Below, piece by piece: positions 20,004 through 28,128 of a stretch of DNA of 64,000 bases (its first letter is position 1; every line of letters begins with the position of its first letter). The translations under genes and the position numbers were made by a program. A model generated the notes under the pieces. That model was not told the DNA's origin. It was given only the letters and a program-made list of their open reading frames with translations, and ran no database searches. Origin of the DNA: Acidimicrobiia bacterium (lineage in GTDB: Bacteria > Actinomycetota > Acidimicrobiia > Acidimicrobiales > MedAcidi-G1); NCBI GenBank assembly GCA_012959995.1, contig DUCC01000034.1:62001-126000 (forward strand). Direction: 5' to 3'.

Positions 20004-21230
20004 TCAGCCGAAGTTGAGGGCCATGATGCGGGGGCCGCGTACTTGGCCGCCGGCCCAGGTGACTTCATCGGGGTTGGCCAAGGTGAATTCGGGGATGCGA
20101 GTGAACCAGGTTTTGAGGGCTACTTCCATTTCCATGCGGGCCAGGTTGGACCCGGCGCAGCGGTGGATGCCGGCGCCGAAGGCGATGTGGCGGTTGCGTT
20201 GCCGGTCCAAGATCACTTGGTCGGGGTTTTCGAATACCTCGGGGTCGTGGTTGGCGCCGGGGAAGTTCATCAATACTTTGTCGCCGGGTTGCATGGTGAC
20301 ATTTTGGTATTCCACCACCTCGGTGACCCGGCGGGCCATGGTGACTGGCGAGTAGGCCCGTAAGAGTTCTTCAATGGCGGAGTCCCAGAGCGGGTCGTGG
20401 TGGTCGGTGGCGGCCATACGGCGGCGGTCTTCTTCGTGGGTAGCAAAGTGCCAAAGGGCGGAGCCAATAGACGACCAGGTGGTGTCAATGCCGGCTACCA
20501 ACTGCAGGTTGCACATGCCCACGATGACTTCGTCGGGGAGGGGTTGGCCGTCTATTTCGGTTTTTAAAAGTTCAGAAATTAGATCATCGCCAGGGCTTGC
20601 TTTTCGCTCGGCAACTTGTTCTTCAAAGAAGCTACGGATGACGTTTCGGTAGTGCACACGAAGTTCTGGTTGGGTCAACCCAATCTCGAGTACTCCTTGT
20701 ACCCAGATAATGAACTCGTCTACTCGCTCGCTGCCCACGCCGAGTTTGTGGGCGATAACCCGGGGTGGAATTTGTTGGGCGTAGTTGACGGCGCCGTCGC
20801 AGTTGCCGCGGTCGATGAACCCGTCAATGAGTTCGTGGCAGAGGGTTTCGGTGTAGGTGCGTTGTGGGGCAATGGCTTTGGGCGTAAAAAACGGCAACAA
20901 AGCTTTGCGGGTCCAGGTTTGTTCAGGCGGGTCGGCACTAATGGGGGCTGCGGCGTTGTAACTGGTGCTTTCGGTGTCGCGAAATTCTGGTGGTAAATCC
21001 ACCACGGTGGGCGCCTTAGAAGAAAGAGCAGGCACCATTTTGGCTAAGGCTTGTACGTCTTCATATCGGGTGGGGAGCCATGAGCCGCCCCAGCGATCGG
21101 TGTGGGCAATAGGGCATTGGCCTTCCCGTATTTCTGACCAAGCCGGTACAGGGTCGGTGATGTAGTCCGGGTCAAAAATGTCGTAATCGGTAGCCAGGTT
21201 TTCTACCGGGCAGCGGTCGGCATCGGTCAT
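20004..21230 (-). CDS. cytochrome P450 (second of a tandem pair)
   Basis: Haem-thiolate monooxygenase of 408 residues. The haem motif IAFGAGIHRCAG puts the ligand at Cys358; the I-helix oxygen-binding LVAGIDTTWSSIG and the K-helix EELLR are present. There is no membrane anchor, as usual in bacteria. It is closely related to the neighbouring P450 (gap of 2 bases), and the three genes ferredoxin, P450, P450 form an operon from the promoter near 22698. Differences between the two copies concentrate in likely substrate-contacting parts. The substrate is unknown. Electrons would come from the adjacent ferredoxin; the reductase is not in the window. Confidence 0.95.
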   Translation of the reverse strand: MTDADRCPVENLATDYDIFDPDYITDPVPAWSEIREGQCPIAHTDRWGGSWLPTRYEDVQALAKMVPALSSKAPTVVDLPPEFRDTESTSYNAAAPISADPPEQTWTRKALLPFFTPKAIAPQRTYTETLCHELIDGFIDRGNCDGAVNYAQQIPPRVIAHKLGVGSERVDEFIIWVQGVLEIGLTQPELRVHYRNVIRSFFEEQVAERKASPGDDLISELLKTEIDGQPLPDEVIVGMCNLQLVAGIDTTWSSIGSALWHFATHEEDRRRMAATDHHDPLWDSAIEELLRAYSPVTMARRVTEVVEYQNVTMQPGDKVLMNFPGANHDPEVFENPDQVILDRQRNRHIAFGAGIHRCAGSNLARMEMEVALKTWFTRIPEFTLANPDEVTWAGGQVRGPRIMALNFG

Positions 21231-21232
21231 GG

Positions 21233-22465
21233 TTAGCCGAAGTTGAGGGGCAAGATGCGGGGGCCGCGTACTTGGCCGCCGGCCCAGGTCACCTCATCGG
21301 GATTGGCCAAGGTGAATTCGGGGATGCGAGCGAACCAGGTTTTGAGGGCTACTTCCATTTCCATGCGGGCTAGGTTGGACCCGGCGCAGCGGTGGATGCC
21401 GGCGCCGAAGGCGATGTGGCGGTTGCGTTGTCGGTCCAAAATGACTTGGTCGGGGTTTTCGAATACCTCGGGGTCGTGGTTGGCACCGGGGAAGTTCATC
21501 AACACCTTGTCACCAGTTTGCAAACTGGCGCCGCTTATTTCAACAGGTTCCATAACCGTGCGGGCCATGGTGACCGCCGAGTAGGCCCGTAGTAGTTCTT
21601 CAATGGCGGAATCCCAGAGGGGGTCGTCGTGGTCGGTAGCGGCCATACGGCGGCGGTCTTCTTCGTGGGTAGCAAAGTGCCAAAGTGCTGAGCCAATAGA
21701 GGACCAGGTGGTGTCAATGCCGGCCACTAACTGCAGGTTGCACATCCCTACGATTACCTGGTCGGGCAACATTTGGCCATCGACCTCGGTGTTACAGAGG
21801 GCGGTGATGAGGTCGTCTTGGGGGTTTTGGCGGCGCTCGGCTACCTCATCGGCGAAGAAGCCGTGGATCATGTCGCCGTATTTGAGACGCAATTCGGGTT
21901 GAGTGAGGCCTATTTCTAGAACGCCGCGCACCCAGACGATGAATTCGTCAACCATGTTTTCATCTACGCCGAGCTTGTGGGCAATAACCCGAGGGGGGAT
22001 TTGTTGGGCGTAGTTGACGGCGCCGTCGCAGCCACCGTTGTCTATGAACCCGTCGATGAGTTCTTGGCAGAGGGTTTCGGTGTAGGTGCGTTGTGGGGCA
22101 ATGGCTTTGGGGGTGAAATGTGGAAGCAGCGCTTTGCGGGTCCAGGTTTGTTCAGGCGGGTCGGCACTGATGGGGGCCGCTCCGTTGAGGCCTTCGCGTT
22201 CCGGTCGGCGGAACTCTTCGGGAACGTTGACCACGATGGGGCCAGGGTTGGCGCTCGAAAGTTCAGGCACCATTTTGGCTAAGGCCTGCACGTCTTCGTA
22301 GCGGGTGGGGAGCCATGATCCGCCCCACCGTTCGGTGTGAGCAATAGGGCATTGACCTTCCCGTATTTCTGTCCAGGCGGGCACCGGGTCGTTGATGTAG
22401 TCGGGGTCAAAAATGTCGTAATCGGTGGCGACATTTTCTACTGGGCAGCGTTCGGTGTCGGTCAT
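21233..22465 (-). CDS. cytochrome P450 (first of a tandem pair)
   Basis: Haem-thiolate monooxygenase of 410 residues with haem ligand Cys360 in IAFGAGIHRCAG, I-helix LVAGIDTTWSSIG and K-helix EELLR. It follows the ferredoxin gene by 3 bases and precedes its paralogue by 2. The first 60 and last 80 residues are almost the same in both copies, also at DNA level, whereas residues about 75-105, 195-225 and 300-325 differ. This points to a tandem duplication with partial homogenisation. The start ATG 22465 gives MTDTERCPVEN, matched by the paralogue. Confidence 0.95.
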   Translation of the reverse strand: MTDTERCPVENVATDYDIFDPDYINDPVPAWTEIREGQCPIAHTERWGGSWLPTRYEDVQALAKMVPELSSANPGPIVVNVPEEFRRPEREGLNGAAPISADPPEQTWTRKALLPHFTPKAIAPQRTYTETLCQELIDGFIDNGGCDGAVNYAQQIPPRVIAHKLGVDENMVDEFIVWVRGVLEIGLTQPELRLKYGDMIHGFFADEVAERRQNPQDDLITALCNTEVDGQMLPDQVIVGMCNLQLVAGIDTTWSSIGSALWHFATHEEDRRRMAATDHDDPLWDSAIEELLRAYSAVTMARTVMEPVEISGASLQTGDKVLMNFPGANHDPEVFENPDQVILDRQRNRHIAFGAGIHRCAGSNLARMEMEVALKTWFARIPEFTLANPDEVTWAGGQVRGPRILPLNFG

Positions 22466-22468
22466 GGC

Positions 22469-22666
22469 TTAACCCTCGTGAATTTCGATAGCGAACTCTG
22501 GGCAGTTGTCCACGATGAGTTGAGCTCGTTCTTCCATGCCCTCGAGAACCTGACCTTCGTTGAGGACAAAGGCGTTGCCGTAGTCATCTACGTCTACCAA
22601 CTCAGGGGCCAGCGAGTAGCAACGGCTATGGCCTTCGCATTTTTCGGCGTCAACGGTGATCTTCAT
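22469..22666 (-). CDS. small ferredoxin for P450 (probable 3Fe-4S type)
   Basis: Electron carrier of 65 residues. Cluster ligands are Cys10, Cys16 and Cys55 in CEGHSRC and NCPEFA; His13 stands where a fourth cysteine would be in 4Fe-4S ferredoxins, a pattern known from actinobacterial 3Fe-4S or variant ferredoxins that serve P450s. GGAGG precedes the ATG. It is the first gene of the operon with the two P450s, downstream of the operator-like palindrome at 22698-22717. Confidence 0.93.
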   Translation of the reverse strand: MKITVDAEKCEGHSRCYSLAPELVDVDDYGNAFVLNEGQVLEGMEERAQLIVDNCPEFAIEIHEG

Positions 22667-22697
22667 GGTTCCTCCGCAATTAGGGACTATGTTCAGA

Positions 22698-22717
22698 AGT
22701 TAGCCAGATGGCTAACT
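22698..22717. promoter_or_regulatory. 20-bp operator-like palindrome, second copy (site 2)
   Basis: AGTTAGCCA (22698-22706), the centre GA, then TGGCTAACT (22709-22717). Sixteen core bases are the same as in the palindrome at 14580-14601 and only the two central bases and the outer pairs differ. It lies 32 bases upstream of the ferredoxin start on the minus strand. Read on that strand, TAACTT at the site edge could be the -10 box, so a bound regulator would block the ferredoxin-P450 operon. Confidence 0.78.
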
Positions 22718-22736
22718 CTTAAACCACATATTACCG

Positions 22737-22750
22737 ATAACGATCGTTAT
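22737..22750. promoter_or_regulatory. 14-bp perfect palindrome between ALDH and ferredoxin genes
   Basis: ATAACGATCGTTAT is self-complementary. It lies between the stop of the aldehyde dehydrogenase and the operator-like site, upstream of the ferredoxin promoter on the minus strand. It may bind a second dimeric regulator; as an RNA it would give only a short stem without a T run, so a terminator is less likely. Confidence 0.4.
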
Positions 22751-22762
22751 TAGCAAGTCCGG

Positions 22763-24190
22763 CTAGCCAGCGGGCAGGTTTATTTGCTTGGCCTCTAAAA
22801 ATTCTTCCATCCCGTGGCGACCCAACTCTCGACCATTGCCCGATTTTTTGTATCCACCGAAAGGCGCATCGGTGTTCAAGATAGAACCATTCATGTCTAC
22901 CTGGCCGGTGCGTAAACGCTGAGCCACCGACAAGGCACGGTCGGGGTCGGTGCCCCACACCCCACCAGAAAGGCCGTAGTCCGAATCGTTGGCAATGGCC
23001 ACTGCATCAGCATCATCGGTGTAACCAATAATGGAAAGCACCGGGCCAAAGATTTCTTGACGCGCAATGGCCATGTCGTTGGTGACGTTAGCGAACACCG
23101 TCGGTTGGGTGTGATAACCCACATCGAGGCCCTCCGGTTTACCGGTTCCTCCGGTTACCAAAGTGGCGCCTTCGTCAATACCGGTTTGGATAAGGCCTTG
23201 TACCCGATCCCACTGGGCTTGAGAAACAAGTGGTCCGAGGCGGGTACCTTCACCGTCGGCCGCTCCCGGGGTAAAGGCGGCGGCAATTTGCCCGGCCAAT
23301 TCGGCCGCTTCATCCATGCGGTCTGCTGGCACCAACAAACGAGTAAGGGCACTACAGGTTTGGCCCGAGTTTAAAAAGCAAGCGTTGACGGCACCCGGAA
23401 TAGCGGCCGAGAAATCGGCGTCATCCAAAATAATGTTGGCCGACTTGCCGCCGAGTTCTTGATGCACCCGGGTCACGTTGGGGGCAGCTACCTCGGCTAC
23501 CCGTGTGCCGGCCCGGGTAGAACCGGTAAAAGAAATCATGTCGATGTCGGGGTGGGCGGCCATAGCTTCGCCGACCTCGGGGCCCAGCCCAGAAACCAGG
23601 TTGAAGACGCCCGGGGGGAAGCCCAAGCCATCAATGATTTCGGCCAACAAAAAGGCATTCAATGGGGCAACCTCGCTGGGCTTGAGCACCACGGTGCAAC
23701 CCACGGCCATAGCGGGAGCAATCTTGGCCATGATCTGATGTAACGGATAGTTCCACGGAGTAATGCAAGCCACTACCCCAACGGCGTCGCGGGTAACCAA
23801 AGTGCGACCAAGGTCTTCTTCAAAAGCAAAGGCCCGAGCGGTACCAGGCACGCTGCCCGTAGTAGCGGTCGGCAAACCGGCTTGAATCATGTTGGCCAAC
23901 ATGGTCGGCATACCCATTTCGGAAGAAATAAGCGCACCCATTTCTTGCATACGAGCCCCTAATTGTCCGGCCAATCCTTCAATGTAGCCCAAGCGTTCTT
24001 CGAGGCTCAGGGCAGCCCAAGGTCCAAAGGCTGCTCGGGCCGCGGCTACGGCCGCGTCTACATCGGCGGCCACCCCGCGTGGCGTTGAACCAATGACTTC
24101 TTCAGTGGAGGGGTTGATTACCTCAATGCCGGTGTCGCCGCCCGAAGGCACCCAAGCACCGTTGATGTAAATGTTTTCATGGAAAGTCAT
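22763..24190 (-). CDS. aldehyde dehydrogenase family protein
   Basis: NAD(P)-dependent oxidation of an aldehyde to an acid. The 475 residues carry TPWNYP with the catalytic Asn147, QELGGKSAN with Glu245, [10 protein letters not shown] for cofactor binding, and NSGQTCSA with the nucleophile Cys279. GAGGTGA precedes the ATG. Together with the alcohol dehydrogenase at 13463 it could take a P450 product through aldehyde to acid. It has no copy of the palindromic operator in front of it, so its control may differ from the P450 operon. Confidence 0.94.
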   Translation of the reverse strand: MTFHENIYINGAWVPSGGDTGIEVINPSTEEVIGSTPRGVAADVDAAVAAARAAFGPWAALSLEERLGYIEGLAGQLGARMQEMGALISSEMGMPTMLANMIQAGLPTATTGSVPGTARAFAFEEDLGRTLVTRDAVGVVACITPWNYPLHQIMAKIAPAMAVGCTVVLKPSEVAPLNAFLLAEIIDGLGFPPGVFNLVSGLGPEVGEAMAAHPDIDMISFTGSTRAGTRVAEVAAPNVTRVHQELGGKSANIILDDADFSAAIPGAVNACFLNSGQTCSALTRLLVPADRMDEAAELAGQIAAAFTPGAADGEGTRLGPLVSQAQWDRVQGLIQTGIDEGATLVTGGTGKPEGLDVGYHTQPTVFANVTNDMAIARQEIFGPVLSIIGYTDDADAVAIANDSDYGLSGGVWGTDPDRALSVAQRLRTGQVDMNGSILNTDAPFGGYKKSGNGRELGRHGMEEFLEAKQINLPAG

Positions 24191-24258
24191 GGTTCACCTC
24201 GTAGTGGTTTAGAGGTTGATCATGCCTTAAAAACTTGAGCCGCGCAAAGGTAAGCAGG

Positions 24259-25056
24259 TTAAACCAGTAAAGATTTTTGAAACCGCGAAAACTGGGCGTC
24301 GTCAATGCCTAACCCATCTCGGCGAAAAACGTCCCAGGAAGACCACTGACGCTCCACCGCAGCAAAGACTGCTTCAATAAAAGAGGCTTGGGTCAGCAAC
24401 AACACGCGTAACGGGGCCAACACGTCGTCGTCTAAACTTTCTGGCGCTACACCAGATTCCTGAGCCAAGCGATCACGAAACTCCACAAATTTTTGGTCGA
24501 TCCACACTCGGCGGACCTCGTTGCTTAAAAGAAAATCGTCAACCACCACGGACTCTTCTACCCCCAACAAACGCAACACGATGGCCGCCACAAAACCAGT
24601 GCGGTCTTTACCTGCGGTGCAATTAAACAACAATGGGTAGTGGTCAGGGTTGGTAACAAACTGAAAAACCGGGCGGTAGCGATCTAGGCGATGAGTGATA
24701 TTGCCGGCAAAATATTGGGCAATCATTTCTGGCGCTTGTTGCGACAAACCCGGTTCACCCAACCGGTTGGCGATGACCGCAAACTCGTTGTCATCTTCAG
24801 AAACTGAAAAAGCATGCACCCGGCAATCCAACAGTTTGGGATGAGGCCGTTCCTGGCTTTCGGTGAGTCGGCGTAAATCCACCATATTGCGTAGCTCCAA
24901 ACCTTGGAGAAGATTAAAGGAGTCACCCGAAAGGTCGCTGAGGTAACCGCTCCGAAATAACAAACCGGTGTTTACAAAACGGCCATCTTCGGTGGGCACG
25001 CCACCAACTTGGCGCAAATTTGCTTCAGAAATAAGTACGCGCTGGTCAACGGCCAT
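24259..25056 (-). CDS. tyrosine-phosphatase-like protein (dual-specificity type)
   Basis: The 265 residues show the phosphatase loop NCTAGKDRTG with Cys146 and Arg152, and an N-terminal EANLRQVGG and LFRSGYLSDLS typical of the bacterial Y_phosphatase3 family (related to MptpB-type lipid/protein phosphatases). No signal peptide or membrane segment is visible. Substrate unknown. It lies downstream of the tRNA terminator and upstream of the ALDH gene on the same strand, 68 bases apart; a functional link to the catabolic block is not shown. Confidence 0.87.
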   Translation of the reverse strand: MAVDQRVLISEANLRQVGGVPTEDGRFVNTGLLFRSGYLSDLSGDSFNLLQGLELRNMVDLRRLTESQERPHPKLLDCRVHAFSVSEDDNEFAVIANRLGEPGLSQQAPEMIAQYFAGNITHRLDRYRPVFQFVTNPDHYPLLFNCTAGKDRTGFVAAIVLRLLGVEESVVVDDFLLSNEVRRVWIDQKFVEFRDRLAQESGVAPESLDDDVLAPLRVLLLTQASFIEAVFAAVERQWSSWDVFRRDGLGIDDAQFSRFQKSLLV

Positions 25057-25083
25057 GAGAAAACATTAGGTCACCAAAAGCAA

Positions 25084-25109
25084 CAAAGCCCACCGGGAGG
25101 TGGGCTTTG
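25084..25109 (-). terminator. terminator of the tRNA operon
   Basis: A perfect 11-base inverted repeat, CAAAGCCCACC and its complement at 25084-25094 and 25099-25109, with loop of four bases. Read on the minus strand it follows tRNA-Phe and is followed by a T-rich stretch (TTGCTTTT). It separates the tRNA genes from the phosphatase gene. Confidence 0.8.
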
Positions 25110-25111
25110 TC

Positions 25112-25187
25112 TGGTGGTCGGGACCGGCGTCGATCCGGTGACCTTCCGCTTTTCAGGCGGACGCTCTGCCAACTGAGCTACCCGACC
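25112..25187 (-). tRNA. tRNA-Phe (GAA)
   Basis: A complete cloverleaf on the minus strand: acceptor GGTCGGG/CCCGACC, D arm beginning TAGCTCAG, anticodon loop CTGAAAA (anticodon GAA) on a TCCGC/GCGGA stem, and a T arm with the GATCGACGCC loop region. The 3' CCA is encoded. It is the last of three tRNAs in the order Glu, Asp, Phe. Confidence 0.97.
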
Positions 25188-25195
25188 CCGTAGTA

Positions 25196-25215
25196 CCCAC
25201 CCAAATTTGGGTGGG
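25196..25215. repeat. 20-bp perfect palindrome between tRNA-Asp and tRNA-Phe
   Basis: CCCACCCAAA followed directly by its reverse complement. In the tRNA precursor it would form a G-C rich hairpin in the 34-base spacer. No T run follows, so it is not a standard terminator; it may guide processing. Confidence 0.6.
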
Positions 25216-25221
25216 CCACGG

Positions 25222-25299
25222 TGGCGGTCCTGACGGGATTTGAACCCGCGACCTCCGGCTTGACAGGCCGGCGTGCACTCCAAACTGCACCACAGGACC
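25222..25299 (-). tRNA. tRNA-Asp (GTC)
   Basis: Cloverleaf on the minus strand with acceptor GGTCCTG/CAGGACC, discriminator G, encoded CCA, anticodon stem GCCGG/CCGG with loop CTGTCAA (anticodon GTC), and T arm CGGGTTCAAATCCCG. Middle gene of the tRNA operon. Confidence 0.97.
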
Positions 25300-25342
25300 A
25301 ACGAGGCTTAGAACAAAAGTTCCAAACTCGATCTATGTTTTG

Positions 25343-25415
25343 TACCCCCAACGGGATTCGAACCCGTGTTACCTGCGTGAAAGGCAGGCGTCCTAGGCCG
25401 CTGGACGATGGGGGC
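25343..25415 (-). tRNA. tRNA-Glu (TTC)
   Basis: Cloverleaf on the minus strand with acceptor GCCCCCA/TGGGGGT (ending in a G-U pair), anticodon loop CTTTCAC (anticodon TTC) on a CCTGC/GCAGG stem, and T arm CGGGTTCGAATCCCG. The bases after the discriminator are CAA, so CCA is not encoded, unlike the two tRNAs after it. First gene of the operon. Confidence 0.96.
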
Positions 25416-25531
25416 TCTTCCTCACGCGAAGGACGGGTCACGTTACCACCGTCCTAATAAAAGGGCGACCCATTTTAGAGAAAAGGGCGATTTAGAAAAA
25501 AGGTTGACCGGTTCAAGAAAGGTTTTTACCG

Positions 25532-26020
25532 TCAAGGCGTTAACGGGTCGGGCAGGTAGTCGCTGGCCGCCGTAACGGCTTCGTCTAACAGCATGGCTAG
25601 CCACCATAAAAGCGACTGCATGGGGGCATCTTCAGCCTCCGGGTCAAACTCATCTTGTTCAGAAACATCAAGTCGAGTGCCTACTACCAATCGCAAACCA
25701 CTCACCACGGTGATCCAAGCGTTTAACTGGTCAAGGCTAAGAGAAGGCTCCTGAGCAGTGGCCTCCACAACCTCTATGGCTTCGAGACGCCCCCGCAACA
25801 AATCGTCGTGAACCAACTGGCCGTACTCCACATTGTGTTCCGGGTGATCGGGGTAAGCGGTGGGATAAAGACGTTGCAAAGCAGCATCGTCTCCTTCGGA
25901 AAGCAACGAACGAAACTGCCCCGCCAAGTCAGCGATCAACAACCGGTCATGGTCATCAAGACAAATCTCAATTAAGCCTTGCCGAGGGCGGTTACGAAAA
26001 GCTTGGCGCTGCGAAAGCAT
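25532..26020 (-). CDS. DUF2017 family protein
   Basis: A 162-residue actinobacterial protein of unknown function that usually sits beside clpS, as here. I place the start at ATG 26020, which shares its A with the clpS stop (TAATG), so the two are translationally coupled. Visible family features are the N-terminal LSEGDDAALQRLYPTAYPDH region and a C-terminal WWLAMLLDEAV helix. No catalytic motif is recognised. The steady link with clpS suggests a role in N-end-rule proteolysis, but this is inference. Confidence 0.88.
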   Translation of the reverse strand: MLSQRQAFRNRPRQGLIEICLDDHDRLLIADLAGQFRSLLSEGDDAALQRLYPTAYPDHPEHNVEYGQLVHDDLLRGRLEAIEVVEATAQEPSLSLDQLNAWITVVSGLRLVVGTRLDVSEQDEFDPEAEDAPMQSLLWWLAMLLDEAVTAASDYLPDPLTP

Positions 26021-26322
26021 TAAGCGTCCTCGTGTTGCATGGTGGCCCACAACCCATGCTCATGCAAGCGAAAAACATCTAACTCGGAGCGTTCTCTCGT
26101 GCCCGAAGAAACCACGGCACGCCCTTTGTCGTGAACATCGAGCATTAAAAGGTCAGCTTTTTCTTGGGAGTAACCAAAGAGTTTTTGAAAAACAAACGAC
26201 ACGTAGGACATCAAGTTGATGGGGTCGTTCCACACCAAAACAATCCACGGTTGGTCAGCAGCCACCTGACTGTCTTGGCCAATGCTGGGTTCTTCAACCT
26301 CAAGTGGGGCAGGAGTATTCAT
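26020..26322 (-). CDS. clpS: ATP-dependent Clp protease adaptor ClpS
   Basis: Delivers N-end-rule substrates to the ClpAP/ClpCP protease. The 100 residues contain [20 protein letters not shown], matching the conserved substrate-binding core of the family (NDxxN/T and the Met-containing helix), and the later [26 protein letters not shown]. The ATG at 26322 overlaps the stop of ctaA in ATGA; a longer reading frame upstream is just the ctaA region in another frame. The operon is ctaA-clpS-DUF2017. Confidence 0.93.
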   Translation of the reverse strand: MNTPAPLEVEEPSIGQDSQVAADQPWIVLVWNDPINLMSYVSFVFQKLFGYSQEKADLLMLDVHDKGRAVVSSGTRERSELDVFRLHEHGLWATMQHEDA

Positions 26323-27188
26323 GAAGACCCGGCGGCGGTCAGCCAAATTTTTACCAGCGTGGCCCACAAAGCGGTCGCTCCCGCAATATGTAAACCAACC
26401 AAAATTTCTGGCACTCCCGTGAAATATTGCGTCCAACCAAGTGCGGCCTGGCCGACCACCACTAAACCCAGCAAACGAGCCCAAGGTTGCAGTGCCTTAG
26501 TTCCGGGATGAAGAAAAATCTGGGTACCGAAAAGAGTTACCAAAAGTAAAAAGATCACCACCACTGAACCATGTATGCGAGCAATCTCAGTAATGGCAAA
26601 AGGAAGACGCTCTATGGGGTCCTCACGGCTACCGGTATGAGGCCCCGAACCGGTAACTAGCGTTCCGGTAGCCAAAACAATTAGCGCCCAGCCAACTAAA
26701 ACCGAACTTAAACGGCGAATAAATAGAGGTGCAGCTTTTTCCGGGTGGTCGCCTGCTTTGTGGTGCAACACCACGGCGTTCCAAATCAGCAGCATGGAAA
26801 GTCCAAAGTGCCCCAAGACCAGCCAAGGGTTCAAGTGGCTGAGCACCACGATCCCACCTAAAACAATTTGGCCCACCATGCCAGCCACCAACCCCCACGA
26901 CCAACGCAGCAAGTCATTTCGGCGTGGTGTTCGCCGCACCGAACCCAGTACCGCCAAAATTACGGCCACCGAAACCAACCCAGTGATCAACCGGTTACCG
27001 AACTCTACCCACCCATGAATGCCAGATTCCGGAGCAAACTGGTCGTACTCGCAGGTAGGCCAATCGGGGCAACCCAGACCAGAACCGGTTAAACGAACCG
27101 CCCCACCGGTGACCACAATGGCTGCTAAAAAAAATAGCGCCCAACCAGTAATCCGGCGATACGTTGAAGGAGAAAGAGTGAGGGTCAC
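26319..27188 (-). CDS. ctaA: haem A synthase (CtaA/COX15)
   Basis: Membrane enzyme that oxidises the methyl group of haem O to make haem A for cytochrome c oxidase. The 289 residues have about eight membrane segments, with the N-terminal [21 protein letters not shown], the EFGNRL motif and histidines in [19 protein letters not shown] that bind haem. It is on the minus strand, divergent from the SDR gene, and close to ctaB and the oxidase cluster. Overlap with clpS is four bases. Confidence 0.95.
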   Translation of the reverse strand: MTLTLSPSTYRRITGWALFFLAAIVVTGGAVRLTGSGLGCPDWPTCEYDQFAPESGIHGWVEFGNRLITGLVSVAVILAVLGSVRRTPRRNDLLRWSWGLVAGMVGQIVLGGIVVLSHLNPWLVLGHFGLSMLLIWNAVVLHHKAGDHPEKAAPLFIRRLSSVLVGWALIVLATGTLVTGSGPHTGSREDPIERLPFAITEIARIHGSVVVIFLLLVTLFGTQIFLHPGTKALQPWARLLGLVVVGQAALGWTQYFTGVPEILVGLHIAGATALWATLVKIWLTAAGSS

Positions 27189-27247
27189 CTCAATAGTCTA
27201 CGGCCCGGTCAGGCACCGACCCTAAAGACTTCGTAGGATCCTCATTT

Positions 27248-28075
27248 ATGGAACTAAAAAATAAAGTCACCGTCATTACCGGAGGGGCCAGCGGCATTGG
27301 TGCTGCTTTGGCTCAACGATTTCATGCGGAGGGGGCGCGAGCAATAGTGGTTGCAGACCGTGATGGTCAAGGCGCCGCTGAAGTAGCGGCCGCCGTAGGG
27401 GGTACCGGGGTGGCTTGTGACGTGGCCGACGAGTCAGCCATAAAAGCTTTAGTGGCCGACACGGTGGCCCACCACGGAGCTCTTGACCTTTTTGTCTCCA
27501 ACGCCGGTTATGTAACGGTGGGCGGCCTCGAAGCCGACGATGCCGAGATGTTGCGTATGTTTGATGTCCACGTCATGGCCCATGTTTATGCCGCTCGCTA
27601 CGCCATCCCCCACATGGTTGACCAGGGCGGCGGTTGGCTCTTGAATACTTCATCAGCGGCGGGGTTGCTTACTCAAATCGGGTCGCTGCACTATTCGGTG
27701 ACCAAACACGCAGCCGTTGCTTTAGCTGAGTGGATCCAAATAACTTATGGCGACCGCGGCATTGGGGTCTCCGTGCTTTGTCCTCAAGCGGTAGAGACCA
27801 ACATTATTGCCAATAGCCCAACCCCTCATTTGTTGGGCGATGACAACTCGTCAAATGCCGCAGCGGTAGACGGGGTACTCAGCGCAGAAGAATTGGCCAG
27901 CACGGTGATCGAAGCACTTGCTGACGAAAGGTTTCATGTGTTGCCCCACCATGACGTAGCCGAGTACACCCGACGTAAAGCAGATGATGTTGACCGGTGG
28001 TTAAGTGGTATGCAGCGTTTCCAAACCCGGTTGTTCCCCGAAGGCCCCACCCCGGCAGATTGGCTCTTGGGTTAA
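27248..28075 (+). CDS. short-chain dehydrogenase/reductase
   Basis: NAD(P)-dependent oxidoreductase, 275 residues. The cofactor loop TGGASGIG is at residues 11-18, the NAG motif at 85-87, and the catalytic tyrosine and lysine are Tyr149 and Lys153 in YSVTK. D-rich VADRDGQG after strand 2 suggests NAD preference. The substrate is not recognised; the family is broad. It lies alone between ctaA and ctaB. Confidence 0.92.
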   Translation: MELKNKVTVITGGASGIGAALAQRFHAEGARAIVVADRDGQGAAEVAAAVGGTGVACDVADESAIKALVADTVAHHGALDLFVSNAGYVTVGGLEADDAEMLRMFDVHVMAHVYAARYAIPHMVDQGGGWLLNTSSAAGLLTQIGSLHYSVTKHAAVALAEWIQITYGDRGIGVSVLCPQAVETNIIANSPTPHLLGDDNSSNAAAVDGVLSAEELASTVIEALADERFHVLPHHDVAEYTRRKADDVDRWLSGMQRFQTRLFPEGPTPADWLLG

Positions 28076-28128
28076 ACACCGGAGAACTCTGGTTTCCGGT
28101 CATTCCCGCGGCCTCACCTTCTAGCCTG

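Noticed and set aside
25071-25457. Protein frames across the tRNA cluster
   Set aside because: They are translations of tRNA genes and spacers; three clear cloverleaves explain the region.
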